Below, piece after piece: positions 34,425 through 42,410 of a DNA stretch of 64,000 bases. This DNA is from JBCCQH01 sp039024435 (lineage in GTDB: Bacteria; Bacteroidota; Bacteroidia; J057; JADKCL01). The first letter of the stretch is position 1. Each line of letters begins with the position of its first letter. Location of the stretch: contig JBCCQH010000001.1 of the NCBI GenBank assembly GCA_039024435.1, positions 124,001 to 188,000 of the forward strand, given 5' to 3'. The notes under the pieces were generated by a model. It saw nothing but the letters and a program-made list of their open reading frames with translations. It was not told the DNA's origin and did no database searches. The translations under genes and the position numbers were made by a program.

Positions 34425-34916
34425 ATGAAAAAAACGCTGCGGTTTCTAGGCATTGGGGTATTTGTGGTAGTGATTGGCGCCTTGGTAGCGTACTTCTTTC
34501 TCTACGAAGACTATCCCTACTTCAAGCAACTGCGCAATGTTCGGGTCACCGAATTTACCGCGAAAAACATCCGGGTTACCGCAGACGTCATCTGCTTCAA
34601 TCCCAACCAGTTAGGAGGAGTGCTGTCCGACAGCGATTTTGACATTTACGCCAATGGCAAGAAGGTCTCTCACGTCCACCAGAACGGCGGGGCGAAAATC
34701 CCCGCTGACCACGAATTCAAGATTCCCTTGACGGTAAATTTTTCCCCACAAAGGGTATTCAAAGCGAAGGATCTGTTGGGACCCGGCGTACTCCTGCTGA
34801 AAAAGAAGACCGTCGTGCTGCGCTACAAAGGCACCGTAAAGGTGGCCCTCGCGAAAAATGACATCTCCATTCCTATTGATTGCGAGGACAATTACCCACT
34901 CAAGATCAAGCTTTGA
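34425..34916 (+). CDS. LEA type 2 family membrane-anchored protein
   Basis: The 163-residue product has an N-terminal anchor (LRFLGIGVFVVVIGALVAYFFLY) and one LEA_2/WHy-type beta-sandwich: VRVTEFTAKNIRVTADVICFNPNQLGG, where the CFNPN turn is typical. LEA_2 domains in bacteria are linked to stress or lipid binding in the envelope, but no specific function is known. ATG 34425 follows a purine-rich stretch and is favoured over an in-frame TTG at 34404. It converges on the thioredoxin-like gene with a 6-bp gap. Confidence 0.82.
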   Translation: MKKTLRFLGIGVFVVVIGALVAYFFLYEDYPYFKQLRNVRVTEFTAKNIRVTADVICFNPNQLGGVLSDSDFDIYANGKKVSHVHQNGGAKIPADHEFKIPLTVNFSPQRVFKAKDLLGPGVLLLKKKTVVLRYKGTVKVALAKNDISIPIDCEDNYPLKIKL

Positions 34917-34922
34917 TGCAGA

Positions 34923-36332
34923 CTACTTATTTTTTGCAATGATGTCCGCGACCTGATTCGGATGCAGGTCTTTAGCGATGATCCGGTTGTTTTGGTCCAG
35001 AATATACAGCTCCGGCGTCACGTCCACGTGGTATTTGCGGTAATATCGGCTGTCCATATTGGGGTCGATGACATTGTGGAAAGGCTGTATGTTGTACTTA
35101 TTGATGAATTCACGCCAGCGATCCTCCTCGGGATCAAGACACAAGGCGTAGACATCGATTATCCCCTTCATCTGGTCGAAGACCTCGCGCAGCACCGGAG
35201 CCCGCTCCTGGCAGTGGTGGCAGGAATACGAGTACATGAACAAAATTTTGTAGGGCGTCTTGAGGCTGTAGAGATTTTCTATTTGTCCGTTTACATTCCT
35301 ACAGGCCAGGTCCTGCCCGGTATTGCCGATGAGGCTAGGGCGCATTTCATTGACCTTCCGGCGGATTTTATTGAGCTCTTTAGGCGTTTCTGCATACCAA
35401 AAGGCGAGTTCGTCGGTAAAATACTTGTCGACGATGTGGACCAGGATGGCATCGCCCCCGAGGATCTTGGGCTTCTCGTACTCGATGGCAATCCAATTTG
35501 TAATAAACTTGAAGCATTCCTTGCACTTTAGGCTTCGATCAATCACGTAATCAGCGTATTTGATAATCGAATCGGGGACTTGTGGGGTGAGCTTCTTGAT
35601 GAATGTATTCAGCTTGTTGTAGATGACCGGAGTGCGCAACAAACGTTCATCGTCCAGCGGGGTATTTTTCCAGTAACTCTGGCGGTAAAGGTAGAGCTGC
35701 TTCAGGGTATCCAGCCCTCCTCCCGGCCGTTGGGGGCGCTGGAGTTCAGGATTTTGGCCCGCAACTTTGAAAAAGGTAAAGAAAGAATTCGGGTATTCCT
35801 TGGCGTACTTCTGTACTTGGTCCTTGCGGCTGTTGAGCAGCTTGTCCTTGAGGATATTGAGATAAGGCTTGCTCGGGCTGCTGCCCGGAATTTTTTCCAT
35901 CGCCTTGGTTACGGAGTCGTAGCGTTGCTGAAATTCTTGCTCAAAGCGCAGACTTTCGTAGAACAACTTATTGTCGGTCGAGCCGGAGACCTGCATGCGC
36001 TCGATGAGGGAAGCCTTGTTCGTCTTCATCGTGAATTCCTGCTCCTTATCGACGAGAAACTGGATAAACGTCACCTGATCGGGAAAAACGAAGTAGTACA
36101 GGCCGCCGTCCAGCGGCTCATTGCGGATCAGGGTGGCGGTCCCGCCGCTCGCTTTGATGGAGTCGAGGAGATAATTCTGGTTGCCGATCATCCCGATGAT
36201 GCGACAGTACCCGTCGGGCAAACCCTGAACATTAAAAGTGATTTTGGCACCGGCGTTGACGTGATCGGTCCGAACTGCCATGGCCAGACTGCCCATCAGC
36301 AGCCATCCGAGAAGCAATAGAGTTTTCCGCAT
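34923..36332 (-). CDS. Periplasmic thioredoxin-like protein (DUF4369/DUF5106 type)
   Basis: The 469-residue product begins at ATG 36332 with a signal peptide (MRKTLLLLGWLLMGSLAMA). The N-terminal ~110 residues are beta-rich and DUF4369-like (KITFNVQGLPDGYCRIIGMI), the middle is helical (DUF5106-like), and the C-terminal ~120 residues are a TlpA-type thioredoxin fold with the redox motif SCHHCQ (CxxC) and the cis-Pro stretch VDVTPELYILD. It probably acts in periplasmic disulfide exchange. It may share transcription with the methyltransferase upstream (65-bp gap, same strand). Confidence 0.88.
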   Translation of the reverse strand: MRKTLLLLGWLLMGSLAMAVRTDHVNAGAKITFNVQGLPDGYCRIIGMIGNQNYLLDSIKASGGTATLIRNEPLDGGLYYFVFPDQVTFIQFLVDKEQEFTMKTNKASLIERMQVSGSTDNKLFYESLRFEQEFQQRYDSVTKAMEKIPGSSPSKPYLNILKDKLLNSRKDQVQKYAKEYPNSFFTFFKVAGQNPELQRPQRPGGGLDTLKQLYLYRQSYWKNTPLDDERLLRTPVIYNKLNTFIKKLTPQVPDSIIKYADYVIDRSLKCKECFKFITNWIAIEYEKPKILGGDAILVHIVDKYFTDELAFWYAETPKELNKIRRKVNEMRPSLIGNTGQDLACRNVNGQIENLYSLKTPYKILFMYSYSCHHCQERAPVLREVFDQMKGIIDVYALCLDPEEDRWREFINKYNIQPFHNVIDPNMDSRYYRKYHVDVTPELYILDQNNRIIAKDLHPNQVADIIAKNK

Positions 36333-36397
36333 GGCTACAATTATAACCGGATCGGGGAATATTTTCAATAGGTAAGTGGTGCGGTGGCGTACGCTGC

Positions 36398-37087
36398 TCA
36401 GGGAATGACCAAGGTAAAGATTTTTGTATAAGGGCGGTTGAGTGAATGGACGGACGCAACCCGGAATCCGCTACGCTCAAAGATGTCCACCAATTCCGCT
36501 TGGGTGCGCAGTGGGTGGGGACAAAGGCGTTTGCGGCATTGGCCAGGCTCATCCACAACGTTTTCAATGATGTAGAGTTTTCCGTGCGTTTGGAGTTTTT
36601 GCCGGAGGTCAGCCAGCATGATCTCGGGCTGGGAAAAGTGGTGAAAGGTCGCGGTCACGTGAATTTTGTCAAAGTGGCGGTTCGGCAGTCGGCTTTCGGT
36701 TTCATCGCCGATGACGATCCGGTACCGGTTGGTGAGTGGTTCCCCGCGAACCCAAGCGTACCAATTCCATACTTTTTCCACTTCGTTGATATTCAGGCAA
36801 GTACTGTCAATGTCTTGCAGGTAAATGGTCAGCGAGTCGCAGAAAACCGAGAGCATTCCCATGCGGTAGCCCCCGGAGGTCCCGACGTCAGCGATGACCT
36901 CTCCGGGTTGTAGACTGAGGACTTTGCGCTCTTTTTCCGTGATCCGAGCGATCTTTTTTGCTTTTGTCTCCACGAAGCCACACGTATAAAGGGGCGGCGC
37001 TCCGCGGGGCCGTAGTAGGCATCCACTCAGCGCCATTGCCAGGAAAAATGCGGCGAATCGCAGGGGATGATGGAGGGTTATCCACAT
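36398..37087 (-). CDS. SAM-dependent methyltransferase-like lipoprotein
   Basis: The 229-residue protein starts with a hydrophobic segment and a lipobox (FFLAMALSGC, Cys near residue 23). The rest is a class I methyltransferase: motif I GEVIADVGTSGGYRMGM, an acidic residue at the end of strand 2 (YLQDIDS), and a helix-strand pattern up to KLYIIENVVDEPGQ. SAM is not known to be present outside the cytoplasm, so either the signal is a non-cleaved anchor that keeps the domain inside, or the domain has lost or changed its substrate. There is no better start downstream that removes the hydrophobic segment without cutting the fold. Confidence 0.75.
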   Translation of the reverse strand: MWITLHHPLRFAAFFLAMALSGCLLRPRGAPPLYTCGFVETKAKKIARITEKERKVLSLQPGEVIADVGTSGGYRMGMLSVFCDSLTIYLQDIDSTCLNINEVEKVWNWYAWVRGEPLTNRYRIVIGDETESRLPNRHFDKIHVTATFHHFSQPEIMLADLRQKLQTHGKLYIIENVVDEPGQCRKRLCPHPLRTQAELVDIFERSGFRVASVHSLNRPYTKIFTLVIP

Positions 37088-37320
37088 TATTTAACATGCT
37101 TTAACATTCGACGAAAATCCCCTTCAATTTACAACAATTCCCGTCAAATCGACGCTGGAGGGGTATTCAGGGTGATTTTGGAAAAATGTGGCGGGAAAAA
37201 TATTATGAGTTTTCCTTCGTTCTGAGTACATTGATGGTGGATAACTTCAGTAGGGAACCTTGTGCTGAATTGTTCGCGCTCTTTACTCGCTAAAACGGAG
37301 TTTCAATCAATAAAGTAAAC

Positions 37321-38832
37321 ATGAATCGGAGACTAATACTACGCAAAGCAGTGTTTTGGGTCTTATTCGCGGGCTTATTGCCGGTTTTTGCCCTGGGACA
37401 ACGCACCGATGAAAGTATCAAGGTCAAGGTACGCCGCTCAGAGGGAGGACAAATCTCCCAGATGGAAGAAGAGTTGCCCGCGGCCGAGGGGGAGGACCTG
37501 GAAAATCTGCTCAAAAAGTACGGCGTGGAAGATGAACTCGGTGAGTTGCAGCCGGGTGAGGAAGTGGAGATTACCATTCGCCGAAAAAGCCCCACGACCG
37601 CCGACGATGTAAACATCAAGGTGGACCGTGAGCCTAAGCGCACCGAGGTTCCCGTGGAAAACATGGTTTCCCGCGCTTTTCTGGGGGTCCATTACGAAAT
37701 GAATTATGGGGACGTCATCGGCAGCCGCATCAATACGGTCGTGACCGGGACGCCGGCAGAAAGAGCGGCCCTGCGGCGCGACGACATCATCACGGCCGTT
37801 GACGGTGAGCGCTTATTTGTCTTGGAAGATCTTGCGCGCATCGTAAGTCGGCACCGCCCCGGGGACCGAGTGATGCTTTCGATTGTACGGGACGGAAAAC
37901 GGCGCGAATATCCAGTGACGCTGGGTGAGCGCAAAGAACATTTTTTCGCACCCGGTAACTCGGACACCGGCTATCATTACGAATTGAATTTCGACGAAAT
38001 GATGCCCGGTATGAGGGTCGACGCCAGCGCAGGGCGGGCCTTCCTCGGAGTTACCTTTATGCGCAGCAATATTCACATCAACGGTCGCGACATTTCGCCG
38101 GACAATGCCGAGCTGACGATTTCCAGTGTCGTCGCTCACTCGACGGCGGCGGAAATGGGTCTGGAGCCGGGTGATGTCATCCGGTCGATTGATGGCATTT
38201 CGATCAGTTCGTACCGGGAACTCACTGAGGTCATGGCGGGGACGAGGCCCGGAGATCAGTTGGCCCTTTCATTCGAACGGAATGGTCGCCCGATGGTAGT
38301 CTCCGGCACCTTGAAGGCCAGTCGTCCCGGGATGCACCGGCACATCGAGCACGATTTCGATGAATTGCACCGGTACCTGGAGGACAAGGGCGAGAAAGAC
38401 GACGACGGTGGTTCAATCCACGACCGGGTGCGGGCGATGATCAACCGCATGGAAGCCGAGGACAATCGCAAGGTGCGTGAGTTTTCGATTGTCATCCGCA
38501 TGGACGAAGTTACCGCCCAGGAGGCACAGGCATTGACGGAAAAAAGCGGTCAGCAATTCTCCGCCCAAAACAACCTTGAAGTTGCGGAACTCAAATTGGC
38601 GCCCAATCCCAGCAATGGAATGTTCAGCGTGATTTTTGACCTGCCCCAGCGCGGCACCGCCGAACTGCGGGTCATCGACGTGAATGGCCAAATCATTTAC
38701 CAGGAAACCATGAACGATTTCCAAGGCCGTTATCGCAAAGAATTTGATATTTCCGGCAAGTCCAAGGGCATCTACTACATGCAGATCACCCAAAGCGGCC
38801 GGACCTTCAGCCGGAAGATCGTGACGCAGTAA
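37321..38832 (+). CDS. Secreted tandem-PDZ protein with T9SS tail
   Basis: The 503-residue product has a signal peptide (1-26), an acidic segment (residues 40-90), and two PDZ domains: RAFLGVHYEMNYGDVIG...VVTGTPAERAALRRDDIITAVDGE (about 118-205) and RAFLGVTFMRSNIH...TAAEMGLEPGDVIRSIDGI (about 238-335). No trypsin-like HDS catalytic domain is present, so it is not a DegP/HtrA protease. The last ~75 residues (LKLAPNPSNGMFSV...SRKIVTQ) are a T9SS sorting tail. A peptide-binding adaptor at the cell surface is likely. The 233-bp upstream region is shared with the divergent methyltransferase gene. Confidence 0.88.
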   Translation: MNRRLILRKAVFWVLFAGLLPVFALGQRTDESIKVKVRRSEGGQISQMEEELPAAEGEDLENLLKKYGVEDELGELQPGEEVEITIRRKSPTTADDVNIKVDREPKRTEVPVENMVSRAFLGVHYEMNYGDVIGSRINTVVTGTPAERAALRRDDIITAVDGERLFVLEDLARIVSRHRPGDRVMLSIVRDGKRREYPVTLGERKEHFFAPGNSDTGYHYELNFDEMMPGMRVDASAGRAFLGVTFMRSNIHINGRDISPDNAELTISSVVAHSTAAEMGLEPGDVIRSIDGISISSYRELTEVMAGTRPGDQLALSFERNGRPMVVSGTLKASRPGMHRHIEHDFDELHRYLEDKGEKDDDGGSIHDRVRAMINRMEAEDNRKVREFSIVIRMDEVTAQEAQALTEKSGQQFSAQNNLEVAELKLAPNPSNGMFSVIFDLPQRGTAELRVIDVNGQIIYQETMNDFQGRYRKEFDISGKSKGIYYMQITQSGRTFSRKIVTQ

Positions 38833-39400
38833 TCGGGCCGGAAATCTTACTTCTTGTTCAGCGCAATCTCTTCCCCCCGACGGTCGCCGCCATGGAATGG
38901 AGAAGCCCCCTCACTTGGCATTGCGACAACCGAACTCCCGTTGGTCATCGCAACGACCGAGAGGAACGAGGAAGGAGTGATCTTTCCCGTGCAATAGATC
39001 GCAGTTCAGGGAACCCAAGACAAGAGAGATCAAGGCTTATTCATCCCCGTTTTCCCTTCCCCAAAGTTGGCTACCGTGACAACCGATCCCCCCGTTTGTC
39101 ATCGCGACGACCGAGAGGTACGAGGAACGAGCGATCTTTCCCGTGCAATAGATTGCAGTTCAGGGAACCCAAGACAAGAGAGATCACTGCTTATTCATCC
39201 CCGTTTTCTCTTCCTTAAATTGGTCACCGTGACAACCGACCCGCTGTCTATTCTGGCCAAAACCGACCCTCACCGAGGCAAATTTGCCGGCAAAAACACG
39301 AGTTGCTTTCGCAAGGGGCAATGCGCCCCAATAAGCAATAATCAACTTGAACAAACCATTCAAGCAAAGCTTGTTAAACCACTAAAAGTAAAGATTTTGC
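38833..39400. other. Intergenic region dominated by a 153-bp tandem repeat
   Basis: This 568-bp stretch has no supported gene. Its core is the tandem repeat at 38923-39241; reading frames at 38892-39218 and 39067-39411 are translations of the repeat units and look alike for that reason only. Confidence 0.6.
38923..39241. repeat. 153-bp tandem repeat, two full copies plus start of a third
   Basis: Units begin with G(C/T)GACAACCGA at 38923, 39076 and 39229, giving an exact 153-bp period. The two full copies share long identical blocks (for example CGATCTTT/TGATCTTT followed by CCCGTGCAATAGAT, and GCAGTTCAGGGAACCCAAGA) and differ at scattered positions. The unit contains the phrase GTCATCGC-ACGACCGAGAGG, which resembles dispersed intergenic repeats of some Bacteroidota genomes. 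Confidence 0.85.
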
Positions 39401-40057
39401 CTATCGCATAAGCGCCACCTTCGTGGCGAACCGCATGTCGTCCACGCGGAGCACGACCAGAAAGACCTCATTGCTGAACGGCAAGCCGTAAACATTGAAC
39501 TGTTCTTGGTGGACCCCTGGTCCCTTTTCCGTTTGTAACAGTTGGCGCACTTTTCGGCCGTGGATGTCCATCACCGTGACCTCTACCTCGGCGAAACGGG
39601 GCAAACTGTACTCGAGGGTGAAGCGGTCGCTGACCGGATTGGGATGGATGCGCAGTGATTCCCGAATTTCCGGTCCGGCGGGATCGTTGCCGATCAGCAC
39701 GTCGATGAAGACACCATTGGGGAGGACCAGGACCCCGGAAAGGTCGGTTGCGTAGACATCCCAGAATCCGAGGGCCGCAGTATTCGGAATTGAGTAGATG
39801 GAATTCAAATTGGTAGGGCTTTGGACCACATTGATGGCTGGCAGGATCACGTCAATGCCCCGGGCGAGCCAGGATGTCGTGGTCGCCTGGGTGGCCTGAG
39901 TCGCTTGGTAGAAATTGGTGCCTTGTCCGGTGATGGTCAGCGTCAGCGTTTGGCCGCGAAAAACCGTGTCGGGACTGACCGATTGGATGGACTGGGCCGA
40001 AGCAGGAAGACAAAACAAGCAGAGGAGCGCAAAGGTGAGGAGAGAGCGATGGTTCAT
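39401..40057 (-). CDS. Small secreted protein with IPT/TIG-like domain and T9SS tail
   Basis: With the ATG at 40057 the product has 218 residues and a signal peptide (MNHRSLLTFALLCLFCLPASAQ); an upstream start at 40093 would overlap the previous gene. A single IPT-like beta module (IQSVSPDTVFRGQTLTLTITGQGTNF) contains a short triple ATQ repeat encoded by three 9-nt units. The T9SS tail follows directly (LRIHPNPVSDRFTLEYSLP...). The first module resembles the N-terminal part of the PKD protein at 42411 (ATPSTAAQGQQVAVTIMGQNTQF). Function is unknown. Confidence 0.82.
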   Translation of the reverse strand: MNHRSLLTFALLCLFCLPASAQSIQSVSPDTVFRGQTLTLTITGQGTNFYQATQATQATTTSWLARGIDVILPAINVVQSPTNLNSIYSIPNTAALGFWDVYATDLSGVLVLPNGVFIDVLIGNDPAGPEIRESLRIHPNPVSDRFTLEYSLPRFAEVEVTVMDIHGRKVRQLLQTEKGPGVHQEQFNVYGLPFSNEVFLVVLRVDDMRFATKVALMR

Positions 40058-40076
40058 AGAGTGATTGACAGTTTGT

Positions 40077-42173
40077 TTAATTGATGCTGTCAAGCTGGTA
40101 ATGGTTGTAAAGTGAATCCACTTCGGAGGAAGTTATCAAATTTCTGACGTTGTGCAAAACAAATATCGCGTCAATCAAGGCCTGGTGCTCAAATGAAATC
40201 TGGTTGTCAAGCGATTTTTCGTGGGTACTGAGCGCCCAGGATTCCTCGGCCAGCATCGCGCCCAGCATGGTTTCGACCGCTTCGCCGGCGTGCTTGTGGA
40301 CGAGAAATTTCAGGTAATCGAGGAGAATTATTCGCCGGAAAGCTGGGAAATTGGGATGGTTGGAGCTGTCGGGCAGGGTACGAATGACCCGGTAAGCCGT
40401 CGTGATCTGGCCCTCATTGTATTCCAGCGCCGCCAGGTTCAGGCGCGTGTCGTCCATTTCCGGGGCAATGAAAATCGCCCGCTGCAAAAGGGCTCGAGCG
40501 CGGTCCGGTTCTCCGGCGTGGTTGCGCAAGGTTGCGAGATTGTTCATCACCTGCGGATGGTGGGGATGCACGGCGTGGGCCGCCGTAAAATCCGCGAGGG
40601 CGGCAGCCGTATCCTGGAGTTCCAAATGGGCCATGCCCCGGTACCAAGAAAGCGGCGTAGTTGCGGGATCGAGCGGCATCCAGATCCGCAAATCCTCGTC
40701 GAGCTGTTCCACTACCCGTTGGGGGCGACCGGCACTGCCCTCGGCCATGGCCGCCAGCCAGGCTTGATCTTTTTGGATCCAAACCAGCCCCAAAATGAGC
40801 AGAAGGAGGCTCATCCCGGTACTCAGTCCCCGCAGCGCAGAGATTTTTGCGGGCCGACCCAGCGTGAAACTTGCGGGGCGATTCATCCAGATGGCAGCGA
40901 GATAAATCCCCCACCACACGTAGCTCGACGGTCGTTCCATCGGAAAGCTAAAACAGGCAATCACCCCAAAAATCACCAATCCCGGCGCGTAGCAAAGGGC
41001 GCGCAAAGCGGCTTGCGGCTCCCCCACCCGGATCTGCCGCCAAGCGATCCGGAGGGCCAGAAACAGCACCAGCAGCCAGGCCACCAGCGCCAAGGGCCCG
41101 GCTTCGGCAAGTAGCTGCAAAGGATCGTTGTGGGCCCGCACGACAAAGACCTCCCCGCGGCTGATCGTCTTGCGCACCCCGCCCAGACTGCGGCCCGGGG
41201 CCTCGATTTTCCATTGGCCGGCACCGTGACCGAGCAGAGGCCGTTCCTGCCACAACTCTAAGGTCCGCCGCCAAAACAAGGCCCGTTCGCCCGGCGATCC
41301 GTATCCGGTGTGGGAGATCATTTGGGCGTGCTTGCGCAGGAGATCCGTTTCCGAAGTTCGCCCGCGCAAGTATTGCGTCCCGCCGATCCCCGCCCCAACC
41401 GCCAGCGCCACCAGGAGGGCCGAGCGCCGCACCACCCGGCGGCGGAGTGGGCGTTCCAGCCATTGGACCACCGGAAAAAACCCAATCAGGAACACCAGCC
41501 CCCCGATGGCCATCGCTAGCCAGGTACTCCGCACCAAGAGCAGCACCAGCAGCCCACTTCCGGGCAGCAGGGCCAGGGCCGATACCCACCACCAGCCCTT
41601 CTTTTCCCGCAAAAACGCCAGCAATACCAGGGGCATCGCCAAAGCCAGCGCGTGGCTCAACAGATTTCGGTGGGCAAAAAAGACCAGTACTTGGTAGGTC
41701 ACGCTGTGGGAAAAATTGCCCGCTTGGTGTACCGCATAGGCCAGTTCCGCGCTGCCGATCAGTGTCACCAACAGCACAAAAATGCAGGCTGCCCGCGACA
41801 GTATGCGGTGAAACCTTTCCCGGTCCCGAAACACCTCCGGCAAGAGGGCAAAAATGAGGAAAGCCTCCCACCAGCGCATCACCTCAGGCAAGCCTTCCAT
41901 CGGCGTCCGGGCCCAAAACAACGATGCACTCAGCCATACCGGAAGGGCCAGTGCCCCCCAAAAAAGTGGATGATTTCGATTTTCTGTAGTACTTGGCGCA
42001 AAGAAGCTGAAAAGGCTGATCAGCAGTAGATATGCGGCCAGAAAAGTATATTTGGAATGCAACTCCGGATCGTACAGCTTGCCGACGGCAACACAGTGCA
42101 CCCCGATTACCAGCAAGGCCAGCAATGTTACATCACGCAAGCGGGCAAAGGCAGAGGTACGGCCTCGATCCAT
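40077..42173 (-). CDS. O-antigen ligase/polymerase-like (Wzy_C) membrane protein with TPR C-terminus
   Basis: The 698-residue protein has about 10-12 membrane segments in residues 1-450. The large periplasmic loop holds the O-antigen ligase/Wzy_C pattern: LWQERPLLGHGAGQWKIEAP (about residue 312) and VVRAHNDPLQLLAEAGPLAL (about 344), where Arg and His are typical catalytic or substrate residues. The C-terminal ~200 residues are TPR-like helices (YRGMAHLELQDTAAALADF, VMNNLATLRNHAGEPDRA). It probably polymerises or ligates surface glycan units. The gene is single and divergent from the PKD gene; a miniature element lies in the shared upstream region. Confidence 0.87.
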   Translation of the reverse strand: MDRGRTSAFARLRDVTLLALLVIGVHCVAVGKLYDPELHSKYTFLAAYLLLISLFSFFAPSTTENRNHPLFWGALALPVWLSASLFWARTPMEGLPEVMRWWEAFLIFALLPEVFRDRERFHRILSRAACIFVLLVTLIGSAELAYAVHQAGNFSHSVTYQVLVFFAHRNLLSHALALAMPLVLLAFLREKKGWWWVSALALLPGSGLLVLLLVRSTWLAMAIGGLVFLIGFFPVVQWLERPLRRRVVRRSALLVALAVGAGIGGTQYLRGRTSETDLLRKHAQMISHTGYGSPGERALFWRRTLELWQERPLLGHGAGQWKIEAPGRSLGGVRKTISRGEVFVVRAHNDPLQLLAEAGPLALVAWLLVLFLALRIAWRQIRVGEPQAALRALCYAPGLVIFGVIACFSFPMERPSSYVWWGIYLAAIWMNRPASFTLGRPAKISALRGLSTGMSLLLLILGLVWIQKDQAWLAAMAEGSAGRPQRVVEQLDEDLRIWMPLDPATTPLSWYRGMAHLELQDTAAALADFTAAHAVHPHHPQVMNNLATLRNHAGEPDRARALLQRAIFIAPEMDDTRLNLAALEYNEGQITTAYRVIRTLPDSSNHPNFPAFRRIILLDYLKFLVHKHAGEAVETMLGAMLAEESWALSTHEKSLDNQISFEHQALIDAIFVLHNVRNLITSSEVDSLYNHYQLDSIN

Positions 42174-42221
42174 ACCGGAAAATAGGATGTACCTCGGAAA
42201 AATGTTAATTTATTTTTTTAA

Positions 42222-42383
42222 GAGGCTGTTTAAATTTAATTCTGCGATTTTGCTATGGCATCTTTTTTCGCCCCTCTTCCGCTATTTTCTCGCCCATAGC
42301 TCGGGCTATGGACTCCAAAATGAGCTTTGATGGACAAAAAAATCTGAACGAGCAAATTTCACAAACCAATTTTAAACCGCCTC
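42222..42383. mobile_element. 162-bp miniature inverted-repeat element (MITE), copy A
   Basis: The element runs from GAGGCTGTTTAAATTT to AATTTTAAACCGCCTC, which form terminal inverted repeats of about 16 bp, and is flanked by TAA on both sides (42219-42221 and 42384-42386), a 3-bp TNA-type target duplication. A central hairpin CCATAGC-TCGG-GCTATGG lies at 42294-42311. It encodes no transposase. It resembles copy B at 62752-62913 over its whole length, in inverted orientation. The TNA duplication and GAGGC ends fit IS5-family-like mobilisation (inference). Confidence 0.8.
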
Positions 42384-42410
42384 TAAGGTTAAAAGTAACA
42401 ACGTGAACCT

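Noticed and set aside
38892..39411. Two overlapping frames as small paralogous genes
   Set aside because: They are translations of the 153-bp tandem repeat and resemble each other only because the DNA is repeated.
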